From: Flavobacterium fontis
Lineage (GTDB): Bacteria > Bacteroidota > Bacteroidia > Flavobacteriales > Flavobacteriaceae
NCBI RefSeq assembly: GCF_900129405.1
Contig: NZ_FQVQ01000015.1
Location: 16,920 to 80,919 of the forward strand
DNA: 64,000 bases
Direction: 5' to 3'
Shown: positions 46,215-53,821 of the stretch, one piece after another
Layout of the letters: each line of letters opens with the position of its first letter
Numbering within the stretch: the first letter of the stretch is position 1
Translations under genes and position numbers: made by a program
Notes under the pieces: model-generated
Seen by the model: the letters and a program-made list of their open reading frames with translations, nothing else
The model's database searches: none
What the model was told of the DNA's origin: nothing

Positions 46215-46874
46215 TTACAGAAAGGGTTCCGTTAAACGATGTTTGTAAGAAAACAAAACCAAGCCCACTTTGGAACGAATTTGAAAGCGATCAAACAGCG
46301 TGGTGCGGTAGGCATCAATAGTTTTTCCAGTCACATTCATGATTTTGGCCATTTGGTCATAGGTGAGTTCCCGTTCATCGCATACTAGGGTGAGAAACTC
46401 TAGTTCTTTGTCGGTCATTTCGAAGGTAATGGGGAGTTCTTCCTCTTTGCGAACATCGTAATTTTTGATGCGATTTAAAATTTCAGTGATGTTATTGTAA
46501 CCAAAATTGATGATGTTGTCAATGGCAAATTTAAGGTCGGCAGCTGAACAATTTTTATGTAAAAACCCCCGGGCTCCATGGTGATAGGCATCGTCAATGA
46601 TTTGTTCATCAATATGTTGGGTGAGGAGTAGTACTTTGTGTTCCCCAGTTTTCTTTTCAAGTTCTTGCAACACTTCAATCCCATTTTTATGTGGCATTGA
46701 GTAATCCAAGATGTACATATCGGGAATGGGAACAAGCGGTAAGGATTCTAGGAATTGATCGCCATCATCAAATTCATGGACAACCTGATATTCACCGAGG
46801 CGTTGAATGAGTTCTTTGAGACCTTGGCGAACGATGGCATGATCATCGATTAAGCAAATGCGGATGGGTTCCAT
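46215..46874 (-). CDS. NarL/FixJ-type response regulator
   Basis: A 219-residue response regulator. Receiver domain with acidic pair D10/D11 and phospho-acceptor D57 (YILDYSMPHKNG), then a LuxR-type helix-turn-helix (FEMTDKELEFLTLVCDERELTYDQMAKIMNVTGKTIDAYRTTLFDRF, key residues LTYDQMA and TGKTIDAYR). Fourth and last gene of the operon. It follows the kinase gene by 7 bases. It is the natural candidate to bind the 22-bp arrays, but this is inference. Confidence 0.93.
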   Translation of the reverse strand: MEPIRICLIDDHAIVRQGLKELIQRLGEYQVVHEFDDGDQFLESLPLVPIPDMYILDYSMPHKNGIEVLQELEKKTGEHKVLLLTQHIDEQIIDDAYHHGARGFLHKNCSAADLKFAIDNIINFGYNNITEILNRIKNYDVRKEEELPITFEMTDKELEFLTLVCDERELTYDQMAKIMNVTGKTIDAYRTTLFDRFQIRSKVGLVLFSYKHRLTEPFL

Positions 46875-46881
46875 AAGCGTT

Positions 46882-47643
46882 TTAATTGCGTTGTAGGGTT
46901 ATTTGTGTTCCACGTCCAGGTTTGGATTCAATGACTAGCGAACATTGAATTAACTCCGCTCGTTTTTTCATATTGACCAAACCCAATGATAGCGTTTTTG
47001 TAGTTACATCAAATCCTTTCCCGTCATCCTCAATCTGCAAGCTGAACTTGGGTTGTGTGGCTAACTGCACACGTATAGTTTTCGCCCGGGCATGTTTGAT
47101 GCAATTGTTTATCGACTCCTGAAAGATACGATAAATAATTAACTTTTCATCATCTTTCAAGAAGGGTTGTGTATCGCCCAAATTCATTTCAAATTGGATA
47201 CTGCTATTTTTTTGCAAGCGTTCCATTTCGGTTCGAATGGCTTTGGCTAAATCTTGTTGTAAGACCAACTGACTGTTGAGGGAGTGACTAATACTGCGCA
47301 CGGATTGTGACAGTCGCTTTAGAGACTCACTCAGACTTTCAAGGCGTTCGGACTGTTCAGGATGGTCGTATTTGTAATTCTCGATTTGAAAATTCAAAGC
47401 CGTGATCTGTTGCCCGGCATCGTCGTGCAAATCACGCGAAATGTTTTGTAAAACCTGTTCTTGGGTTTCAATAATGGTTTGTGTGATATTACGTTGAAAC
47501 TCGAGGTCTTTTTCAAACAGTTGTTGGGTATATTTTTTTACTTTCCCAATATGCATACGCGCCAGCATTATACTAAACGTAGTAATCAGGCTTATAAAAA
47601 CTAAGCAAATCAGGATTCCAATGGCAAGACTGTAATTACTCAT
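46882..47643 (-). CDS. Sensor histidine kinase (HisKA_3 type)
   Basis: A 253-residue kinase with one N-terminal membrane segment (about 6-28) and no sensor domain of its own. Dimerisation/phospho-acceptor helix with H73 (SRDLHDDAGQQI), N box (YRIFQESINNCIKHA), and G box (DDGKGFD, GLVNMKKRAEL). The ATG at 47643 is preferred over an in-frame TTG. Lack of a sensor domain suggests that the membrane protein encoded just upstream provides the signal input. Confidence 0.93.
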   Translation of the reverse strand: MSNYSLAIGILICLVFISLITTFSIMLARMHIGKVKKYTQQLFEKDLEFQRNITQTIIETQEQVLQNISRDLHDDAGQQITALNFQIENYKYDHPEQSERLESLSESLKRLSQSVRSISHSLNSQLVLQQDLAKAIRTEMERLQKNSSIQFEMNLGDTQPFLKDDEKLIIYRIFQESINNCIKHARAKTIRVQLATQPKFSLQIEDDGKGFDVTTKTLSLGLVNMKKRAELIQCSLVIESKPGRGTQITLQRN

Positions 47644-47658
47644 AAAAAACAATTGGTG

Positions 47659-48348
47659 CTATTCTTCGGGAATGACTCGTTTATGATTGCGGTATTCGAT
47701 ATAAATGTACCATAAAAGGAGTGAGTAGCTGATAAAGTTGATGTAATTTGTTGTAATGGTATAGAGGTCGTAACTTTTATAAATTATAACTTGTTGAAGT
47801 TTTACATCAATGAAAGCAAATACCAATGAAAGGCCAAAGAACATGAGGATTGGCGCACTAAGTAATCTATATTCATTGTTAAAAAGAAAATTGAAGTCTT
47901 CGTTTTTTAACTTTTTAAAACTCAACATAAAAAAAATAGTTAGATACAAAAAAGAACCCATGCAAAAGATGTAAGTTTTTAAATCATCATCTTTTTGAAT
48001 TACAAAGAAATCAACTACTACAAAGCACAAAAAAAATAAATAAACAAAACGCATCAATTTTTTACTAACCCCATTTTGTTCTAACAAAAAAAACCATAAC
48101 AAAAAAGTAACAATAAATGATAGTTCATAGTTTTTGTAATTCATATTTGTCCTAAAATGATTATCAGTTATTACAAATTTCATTAAAATAGTAATGAACT
48201 CTGTTAAACTATAACAAATCAAAATACCAAAAAAAATCTTATTCGTTTTTCGTTTGAGGGGCATAAAAAAGGCTGCAGCAAAGAATACAAATAACTGATA
48301 ATAAATAATAATTTTTATGGTACTAAATAAATCACTAATAATTATCAT
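47659..48348 (-). CDS. Seven-segment membrane protein of the two-component operon
   Basis: A 229-residue protein with about seven hydrophobic segments and no recognised motif. AT-rich codon use. It lies 7 bases from the gene above it and 15 bases from the kinase. An analogy with 7TM receptor-like sensors is possible but not supported by motif. Proposed here as the partner that senses for the kinase. Confidence 0.8.
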   Translation of the reverse strand: MIIISDLFSTIKIIIYYQLFVFFAAAFFMPLKRKTNKIFFGILICYSLTEFITILMKFVITDNHFRTNMNYKNYELSFIVTFLLWFFLLEQNGVSKKLMRFVYLFFLCFVVVDFFVIQKDDDLKTYIFCMGSFLYLTIFFMLSFKKLKNEDFNFLFNNEYRLLSAPILMFFGLSLVFAFIDVKLQQVIIYKSYDLYTITTNYINFISYSLLLWYIYIEYRNHKRVIPEE

Positions 48349-48355
48349 TGATAAA

Positions 48356-49054
48356 TTATTTTATAGAGGCTGCTGGTTTTTTTGATAAATCTAAGATATT
48401 AAATGTTTGCCCGCCAGAATAATCATAATACCCCTCCAAATTTTCATAGACTACTTTGAAGGCTACGGTACTTTTATCATCGGCATTGGTGACCTTGGTA
48501 AAATAGAATTTTACTTCTTCGAGATTTTCCATAGCGCCATCCATGGCAAGGAACAAGGCTTGAAAAAAGGGTATTGAAAAACAAAGATTTTCATCAGAGT
48601 AATTTGTAATCAAATCAAGTCGTTTGGGAATACCGTTTGTATCTGTGATCACTTGTAGGTAATTTGGATAAAAGGTATGCTCAAAATCGGCAACCATTTT
48701 TGTTAATGAATCACCATCAATACAGTAAAAATCATTTTGATTAATTGCGGTGTTTATTTGTGTTTTATAAGCTGTGTCATTCAATTCATGTCCTAAAAGG
48801 ATAAATGAATAACTATCGATAAAACTGATATTTGCCACATGATTGGTGAGCCATTGCGACAACACTGAAAATTGATTGCTGATTAAACTCAGATCGACTA
48901 TATAATAAGAGGGTACTGTTGGACTGGGTAGCACATTACTAGCAAGGTAGGTTGTGTGTGAGCTAACCCACGCCGCATTAACAGTGGCGCCGTCAATAAT
49001 AATTATGTTTTGGGGATTAGCAATGTGTTGGGTTAAGTTTTGAGCGAGGTTCAT
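48356..49054 (-). CDS. Unrecognised protein, first gene of the two-component operon
   Basis: A 232-residue soluble protein without signal peptide or membrane segment. It is rich in Asn, Ser and Thr, with alternating beta and helix (IIIIDGATVNAAWVSS, YIVDLSLISNQFSVL, SYSFILLGHELND). No family recognised. The pattern of an N-terminal strand plus IDGATVNA could fit a Rossmann-like or receiver-like fold, but no catalytic residues are evident. Its promoter region carries the 22-bp array. As the leading gene, it is probably the most highly expressed. Confidence 0.75.
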   Translation of the reverse strand: MNLAQNLTQHIANPQNIIIIDGATVNAAWVSSHTTYLASNVLPSPTVPSYYIVDLSLISNQFSVLSQWLTNHVANISFIDSYSFILLGHELNDTAYKTQINTAINQNDFYCIDGDSLTKMVADFEHTFYPNYLQVITDTNGIPKRLDLITNYSDENLCFSIPFFQALFLAMDGAMENLEEVKFYFTKVTNADDKSTVAFKVVYENLEGYYDYSGGQTFNILDLSKKPAASIK

Positions 49055-49096
49055 ACGAATGGTGTTTAAGGTTAGGAGTTGATTTTATTTGAGACA

Positions 49097-49183
49097 CAAA
49101 TTTGACCATTGAAGGGGAAAAATCCTATAGGAAAAATACCTAGCATTTAAGGTATTTTTCCTGAAGTTGACCAGTATTTTTCC
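49097..49183 (-). promoter_or_regulatory. Half-site array and weak promoter of the two-component operon (array 2)
   Basis: Half-sites GGAAAAATAC (49130-49139), GTATTTTTCC (49152-49161) and GTATTTTTCC (49174-49183) are 22 bases apart. The first pair is a perfect inverted repeat with a 12-base spacer. A degenerate extra copy GGAAAAATCC is at 49116-49125. A one-mismatch -7 (CAAATTTG, 49104-49097) has 25 bases between it and the first half-site, as in array 1. The ATG is at 49054. Confidence 0.78.
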
Positions 49184-49394
49184 TAAACAAATGATAATCA
49201 GATTCTTGTAATTTTATTTTTGTTTGTTGTAAAACAATTTTCGAAATCATTTATCAAGCATATTTGAAAAATATAATACTTTTCGCACTTTTATTAGCTT
49301 AGAAGTAGTTTGGTCTTTGTTTTTTTATCTATTGAAATCAAATTTAAGTCCAAGATTACTTTAGGCTCACAGGATTCAGTACAAGCTACTTTTC

Positions 49395-49642
49395 ATGGAA
49401 GATTGTTTTTCGAGGTCACGAAGGGATTTTGCTGCGCAGTCCTTTTCCCAAGTTGTTTTCAGGAAAAGATTGTAAGTCGAGGTCACGAAAGGATTTTGCT
49501 GCGCAGTCCTTTTCCCAAGTTGTTTTCAGGAAAAGATTGTGAGTCGAGGTCACGAAAGGATTTTGATGCGCAATCCTTTTCCCAAGTTGTTTTCAGGAAA
49601 AGATTGTGAGTCGAGGTCACGAAAGGATTTTGCTGCGCAACA
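49395..49642. repeat. 67-bp tandem repeat containing the tRNA-Arg 3' end
   Basis: Copies begin with CGAGGTCACGAA at 49411, 49478, 49545 and 49612, a strict 67-base period; the last copy is cut after 28 bases. Each unit has AAAGGA...TCCTTT and CTTTTCC...GGAAAAG hairpins around GCTGCGCAG. The 14 bases GTCGAGGTCACGAA equal the 3' end and trailer of the neighbouring tRNA-Arg, in the opposite orientation. A reading frame through the block changes frame at each copy because 67 is not a multiple of 3, so it is non-coding. Confidence 0.9.
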
Positions 49643-49675
49643 TCCTTCAAAGCTCCGCTTTGAGAATCGCATAAA

Positions 49676-49713
49676 ACAAAAAAAAACGCTCAAGTAAACT
49701 TGGCGTTTTTTTG
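49676..49713 (-). terminator. tRNA-Arg terminator inside a longer inverted repeat
   Basis: On the reverse strand AAACGC-CAAG-TTTA-CTTG-A-GCGTTTTTTTTT. It is nested in a longer stem whose arms are GAATCGCA-x-AAAAC and GTTTT-x-TGCGATTC (about 49663-49727). Confidence 0.88.
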
Positions 49714-49731
49714 TTTTGTGCGATTCATTCG

Positions 49732-49805
49732 TGACCTCGACAGGATTCAAACCTGTAACCTTCTGAGCCGTAATCAGATGCGCTATTCAGTTGCGCCACG
49801 AGGCC
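49732..49805 (-). tRNA. tRNA-Arg (anticodon ACG)
   Basis: 74 nucleotides on the reverse strand. Acceptor GGCCTCG / CGAGGTC (one G-T pair), discriminator A, D-arm with GGCGCAACTGAATAGCGC, anticodon stem TCTGA / TCAGA with loop TTACGGC (ACG), T-arm AACCTGT-type with GGTTTGAATCC. CCA is not encoded. It has a well-formed promoter upstream and a terminator downstream. Confidence 0.95.
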
Positions 49806-49851
49806 GATTTACAATGCAGACTTACAATTTGTAAGTGCTTTATTGCGGGTG

Positions 49852-49881
49852 CAAATATAGGCATAAATGTGTAACTTGCAA
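49852..49881 (-). promoter_or_regulatory. tRNA-Arg promoter
   Basis: TTG (49881-49879), exactly 19 bases, then TATATTTG (49859-49852) on the reverse strand. Both elements match the Bacteroidetes promoter perfectly. Confidence 0.75.
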
Positions 49882-49884
49882 GCG

Positions 49885-49892
49885 TATTTTTG
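49885..49892 (+). promoter_or_regulatory. Candidate apt -7 element
   Basis: TATTTTTG on the forward strand, perfect match, 17 bases before the apt ATG and adjacent to the divergent tRNA promoter. Confidence 0.4.
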
Positions 49893-49909
49893 TAAAAATC
49901 CCTAAAAAA

Positions 49910-50422
49910 ATGAACTTAGAAAACTATATTCGTGATATTCAGGATTTTCCCAAACCGGGAATTGTATTCAAAGACATCACCCCCTTGCTTTTATCTCCCG
50001 AAGGCCGAAACCAATGCTTGCAACAATTGGTCGCTGCCGGGGCGAAACATCCTATCGATAAAGTCGTAGGTGTAGAGAGTCGAGGATTCTTTTTTGGCAC
50101 CTTAGTAGCCGATCGTCTTCAAGCCGGTTTTGTTCCTGTCCGTAAACCCCGAAAGCTTCCCTTTCAAACCCTTTCAGAGTCGTATGCGCTCGAATATGGT
50201 ACCGATAGCTTAGAAATTCACGCGGATGCTATTCAGCCTGGCGATCGCGTGCTCATTCACGATGATGTATTGGCTACCGGAGGGACGGCAGCTGCGGTTT
50301 GCCGCTTGGTAGAACGATTGGGCGGCGAAGTCGTTTTATGCTCGTTTTTGATGGAACTCACCTTTTTAAATGGGCGACAGCAACTCGACAATCGTCCCAT
50401 TCATGCGGTGATGACTTATTGA
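49910..50422 (+). CDS. apt: Adenine phosphoribosyltransferase
   Basis: Salvages adenine to AMP with PRPP. The 170-residue protein has DFPKPGIVFKDITPLL, VGVESRGFFFG, and the PRPP site VLIHDDVLATGGTAAA. The ATG at 49910 (MNLENYIRDIQDFP) gives the normal length. Its 3' end overlaps the small reverse-strand gene by 7 bases. Confidence 0.97.
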   Translation: MNLENYIRDIQDFPKPGIVFKDITPLLLSPEGRNQCLQQLVAAGAKHPIDKVVGVESRGFFFGTLVADRLQAGFVPVRKPRKLPFQTLSESYALEYGTDSLEIHADAIQPGDRVLIHDDVLATGGTAAAVCRLVERLGGEVVLCSFLMELTFLNGRQQLDNRPIHAVMTY

Positions 50423-50559
50423 TTTATGGCTCTAGAAGTCACATAGTACCGCCAAGCTAAAATGGCAAGTTGCCACTTTTTCGCTTTGGCAGGATCCAAG
50501 GCTTGTTTGGTAAAACTGGGTAAAAACAAGCGATTACAACGCGCTAGAAATCGAAACAT
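50416..50559 (-). CDS. Conserved 47-residue basic protein
   Basis: ATG at 50559, stop at 50416: 47 residues including FLARCNRLFLPSF, KAKKWQLAILAWRYYVT. I recall similar short proteins next to apt or other housekeeping genes in Flavobacteria. The pattern LPSFTKxxLDxxKAKKWQLAxxxWRYYVT looks conserved. Function unknown. It overlaps the apt stop convergently by 7 bases and is preceded by the terminator of the next gene. Confidence 0.7.
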   Translation of the reverse strand: MFRFLARCNRLFLPSFTKQALDPAKAKKWQLAILAWRYYVTSRAINQ

Positions 50560-50576
50560 ATTTTTTTGGTAAAAAT

Positions 50577-50605
50577 AAAAAAAGACCCTGAATCAAGGGT
50601 CTTTT
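50577..50605 (-). terminator. Terminator of the M56 operon
   Basis: AAGACCCTTGATTCAGGGTCTT-type stem of 7-8 bp on the reverse strand, followed by a run of T residues. It lies just before the small gene at 50559. Confidence 0.85.
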
Positions 50606-50609
50606 CATA

Positions 50610-51518
50610 TTATGCTTTTTTTGCTTTTGCGGGCGTCGCTTTTTTTTCTTTTTCCAAAGCTTTTTTGGCTTTTTCCAACTCTTCACGGGCTTTCACCATT
50701 TCTTCTTTGGCAGCTTCTAATTCTTTTCTCGTTTTTTCCAAGTCTTCTTCTGAAGGACTATCTTGAGAAAATTCACCACGAAGCGACTTTATTTTTTCTT
50801 TGAATTGTTCCAATCCTTCCGAATTGCGAAAATCAAATTCAAAGGGACTTCCTTCTCCAAATCCTTGAATGGACATTTTGTTGTTTTTCAAAATTTCATC
50901 CAACTCTTCTTTGGTATAGTCATCACCGCCTTCTATCACTTTTCCATCTTCAATGACAAGAGGTTTTTTTCCATTCTCTTTGATAATCATTTTTGATTTT
51001 CCTGAAAAACCTTCGCCATTTCCAAAATTGAAGTTGAATTCCTTCATATCGGGCATTCCTTCCATCATAAATCCATTTCCAAACGGGCGCATACTATTAC
51101 CGCCAAACGAACGGCCAAACCTATCGTTCATCGCAATAATGTCATTGCTTTGCGCGGGTGAACCAAAACCAATAGTTCCGTTTTGTTTGAAAAGAACGAT
51201 ATCTGTAATGGGTTGCTCTTGATCGTATTCCAAAGACCCTTTGTTGCCCTTGCGGTCTTTGTAATCTACTTTAATAGCCGTAATTTCTCCTTTACTGTTG
51301 CGCTTTACTCCCGAATATTTTACGGTTACACCATAATCCGCCAACGCTTTAATGTCATCTTTCATCTCCTGTTCGGGCGTATTTTTTCGCCAGGTCATGA
51401 CCACATTGTCGTTTTGCGATTCGGTTAAATCCATTTTATTTTGCGCACTCAACAATTGCGCAAACATAAGCACTACCACGAGGGTAAACCAATGAAATAA
51501 TTTTACAATAACTGACAT
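50610..51518 (-). CDS. Exported protein with coiled-coil tail, partner of the M56 protein
   Basis: A 302-residue protein with signal peptide (ending LLSAQ). Residues 40-90 (VVMTWRKNTPEQEMKDDIKALADYGVTVKYSGVKRNSKGEITAIKV, key residues KNTPEQEMKDDI and KRNSKGEIT) are clearly paralogous to a segment of the upstream M56 protein (RWDKNTSEAEIKEDIERIKSKGVTLKYSKLKRNAAGEIT, same key positions). The middle is Gly/Asn/Phe-rich. The last 60 residues are a Lys/Glu coiled coil ending in AKKA. Third gene of the blaI operon. Confidence 0.8.
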   Translation of the reverse strand: MSVIVKLFHWFTLVVVLMFAQLLSAQNKMDLTESQNDNVVMTWRKNTPEQEMKDDIKALADYGVTVKYSGVKRNSKGEITAIKVDYKDRKGNKGSLEYDQEQPITDIVLFKQNGTIGFGSPAQSNDIIAMNDRFGRSFGGNSMRPFGNGFMMEGMPDMKEFNFNFGNGEGFSGKSKMIIKENGKKPLVIEDGKVIEGGDDYTKEELDEILKNNKMSIQGFGEGSPFEFDFRNSEGLEQFKEKIKSLRGEFSQDSPSEEDLEKTRKELEAAKEEMVKAREELEKAKKALEKEKKATPAKAKKA

Positions 51519-51606
51519 ATACTTCGAGTTTTGAATTGTTTTTGGTAGAACAAACTTAAAAAATAGCGAATTGCATTGTTAGACTTTTGCAGTTTTTTAA
51601 CGCGGT

Positions 51607-53334
51607 TTAATCCTTTTTTAGTTTCGATTTTGCTTTTTCATATTCAGCCTTTGCTTTCTCCAACTCGGCTTTCATTTTCAGCATTTCTTCTTGCACTTTG
51701 GCCAAGTCTTGACGCGCTTTTTCCCAATCTGCTTGTGTACTTTTTTCTTCCGAAAGTACTTTTTTGATTTCTTCTTTGGCTCGGTTTACGGCGGCATCAA
51801 TTTCCTCCTCATTCGCCATATCACTGGTAATTACTTTTTTGGTTACAATTTTTATGACACCATTCTTACCCATTTCCAGTGCCTCAGGCGTATTTTTATA
51901 CACACTCATTGACGCTATGGTATTTGGGTCTAACGAATTTAGGTCAAAATCGACATCCATCTTTTTTCCATTGATGAATACCAAAGGCTTGTCAGAAGCA
52001 TCGATTTTTCGAATAATAATTCGCTCCCCATTTTTTGGTTGACTCGCATTATCGGTGTCGTTGATGATGATTTCAGTTCCTTCTTCATTGCGGATAATTC
52101 GTTCCTCGATACGGATTTCTTTTCCTTGTTGGTGGTTTGTATCAACTTTGGAAGCGATAAGGGTTTCTGACTTAGGGGCAGCAAATCCGATGTATTTATC
52201 CGATTTGATAAAAATCAAGGGTTTGATTCCTGTTTCAGATTTCACCGTGGTTTCTCCTTCAGCATCATGGGTGCGGTATTGCACTCGAATTTGGGTTATT
52301 TCGCCTGCCGCATTGCGTTTTAATTTGCTGTATTTTAAAGTAACGCCTTTTGATTTTATGCGTTCAATGTCCTCTTTGATTTCGGCTTCGCTGGTGTTTT
52401 TATCCCATCGAACTTGGTAGGCTTCTTCAAATTGGGAGGTGGAGTAGGTGACTTTTCGTTCTTGGGCCACTGTTTTTACTTGAAAAATGAGCATAAAGGC
52501 TACCAAGGCAGGCAGCATGATTCCGTATTTCCATAAATTACGGCGTTGCGATTGTTTTTGTTGTAACATGAGAATTCGTTTTTTGATTAAAGATTGATTG
52601 AAAGGATTGGTTAACGAGAGCGCTTGTTGACTAGTGGCTACTTTAACCAATGTTTTTTGATATACCGCGGGGGATTCCAATTGTTCCATGGCTTTTTGGT
52701 CGGCTAGGAATTCTAAATTTTGTGCGATAGCCTTTTTATAACGCCAAGCCAAAGGATGAAACCAAAAGAGTCCACAATACAGGTGTGAAAGCAAGATGTC
52801 GATGGAATGATATTGGTTGCAGTGAATTTTTTCATGCAAAACAATACTCTTGCGTTCTTCTTCGGAATACAATTGATTGTTGATGACGACATAGTTGAAA
52901 AAGGAAAAGGGAGTGACTTCTTGCTGCACATGCACCATGCGTAACGAAGCTTCCGAGGTAACCGGATGTTTTTTTAAAAACAAAAGAATTGAAATCAGTT
53001 GCACCAAAACACGACCGAGGATGATCAAAGCAATAATCAGATAACTTCCCATAACAAGCGTAGTCCAATCCCAACTTGGTTCTGTGGGAGGGGTGAGCGA
53101 TTCTTGGGATTTTGCCATCGCCATCCAATCTTCCATGGACCATTGCGGACGTTCAACGTAGATTGTTTTTGTCCATGTGAAAAGGGGGAAAAAGGCCGAA
53201 ACAAATAAACCACTCAATAGAAACCAACGGTTGCTGGAAAAGAAGGTTTCTTTACGCAATGAAAAATAATAAACCACGTAAAAACAAGTGAGTAGCCCAG
53301 CTGACTTTAAGCCATAAATGAATAGTGCCTCCAT
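51607..53334 (-). CDS. BlaR1-type M56 membrane metallopeptidase
   Basis: A 575-residue signal transducer. Four membrane segments in the first 290 residues (about 4-24, 38-55, 95-120 and 275-293) and the zinc site HEKIH (H167, E168, H171). In BlaR1/MecR1 systems this protease leads to loss of the BlaI/MecI repressor. No penicillin-binding sensor domain is present. Instead the external part has a KNTSEAEIKEDI module, a TonB-plug-like segment (NSLDPNTIASMSVYKNTPEA, KNGVIKIVTKK) and a C-terminal Lys/Glu coiled coil. Starts one base after the blaI stop. Confidence 0.92.
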   Translation of the reverse strand: MEALFIYGLKSAGLLTCFYVVYYFSLRKETFFSSNRWFLLSGLFVSAFFPLFTWTKTIYVERPQWSMEDWMAMAKSQESLTPPTEPSWDWTTLVMGSYLIIALIILGRVLVQLISILLFLKKHPVTSEASLRMVHVQQEVTPFSFFNYVVINNQLYSEEERKSIVLHEKIHCNQYHSIDILLSHLYCGLFWFHPLAWRYKKAIAQNLEFLADQKAMEQLESPAVYQKTLVKVATSQQALSLTNPFNQSLIKKRILMLQQKQSQRRNLWKYGIMLPALVAFMLIFQVKTVAQERKVTYSTSQFEEAYQVRWDKNTSEAEIKEDIERIKSKGVTLKYSKLKRNAAGEITQIRVQYRTHDAEGETTVKSETGIKPLIFIKSDKYIGFAAPKSETLIASKVDTNHQQGKEIRIEERIIRNEEGTEIIINDTDNASQPKNGERIIIRKIDASDKPLVFINGKKMDVDFDLNSLDPNTIASMSVYKNTPEALEMGKNGVIKIVTKKVITSDMANEEEIDAAVNRAKEEIKKVLSEEKSTQADWEKARQDLAKVQEEMLKMKAELEKAKAEYEKAKSKLKKD

Positions 53335-53335
53335 A

Positions 53336-53695
53336 CTATGATTTCTTTTCAATTAACGCTAAAATTTCCCGTAATTCATCGGCAGAGATCTTTTCTTCTT
53401 CGGCAAAATGCGAAACCAGTTGCTTGTAGGAATTGCCAAAATAATTCGCAATCGCCGTTTTCATAAATGTTTTGCGGTAATCCTCCAAAGCGATAATCGG
53501 AAAATATTGATGGGTATTTCCAAAGGCCGTATGCCCCACATAACCCTTATCTTCCAAATTGCGAATGATGGTCGAAAGCGTATTGTAATGCGGGGTGTCT
53601 TCAATGATTTCCGCTTGCACTTCTTTTACAAATGCTTTTTTCAGCTTCCATAAAATGTGCATGATTTCTTCCTCTTTATTCGTTAATTTTTGCAT
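53336..53695 (-). CDS. blaI: BlaI/MecI/CopY family repressor
   Basis: A 119-residue winged-helix repressor. LTNKEEEIMHILWKLKKAFVKEVQAEI (winged helix start) and YNTLSTIIRNLEDKGYVGH (recognition region) are typical. It is first in an operon with the M56 protein (1-base gap) and the coiled-coil protein. The promoter region carries a dyad array as expected for autoregulation. Confidence 0.95.
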   Translation of the reverse strand: MQKLTNKEEEIMHILWKLKKAFVKEVQAEIIEDTPHYNTLSTIIRNLEDKGYVGHTAFGNTHQYFPIIALEDYRKTFMKTAIANYFGNSYKQLVSHFAEEEKISADELREILALIEKKS

Positions 53696-53722
53696 CTAAG
53701 TTTCTATTTTATATTGCTGAAT

Positions 53723-53776
53723 CAAACTTATAACTATTTTTTTAGTTGACAAACTAAATTTATAGTTATTTAACTA
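53723..53776 (-). promoter_or_regulatory. blaI promoter overlapped by a TAGTT-N4-AACTA operator array
   Basis: Promoter on the reverse strand: TTG (53752-53750), 19 bases, TAAGTTTG (53730-53723), a perfect match. Operator: AACTA at 53732, TAGTT 53743, AACTA 53752, TAGTT 53763, AACTA 53772, i.e. two TAGTT-N4-AACTA dyads 20 bases apart plus a half-site. The dyad at 53743-53756 covers the -33 element. Confidence 0.8.
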
Positions 53777-53821
53777 AATTTTTAGAAGTTCTTTTGTTTC
53801 AACAATGATTATCTTTGTCCC

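Noticed and set aside
49310..49609. Open reading frame through the 67-bp repeat block
   Set aside because: The repeat length is not a multiple of 3, so the protein changes frame meaning in each copy. The frame has no recognisable sequence and the DNA looks like tandem duplication with hairpins, not a gene.
49395..49642. CRISPR array at the 67-bp repeat
   Set aside because: The copies abut without unique spacers and no cas genes are near.
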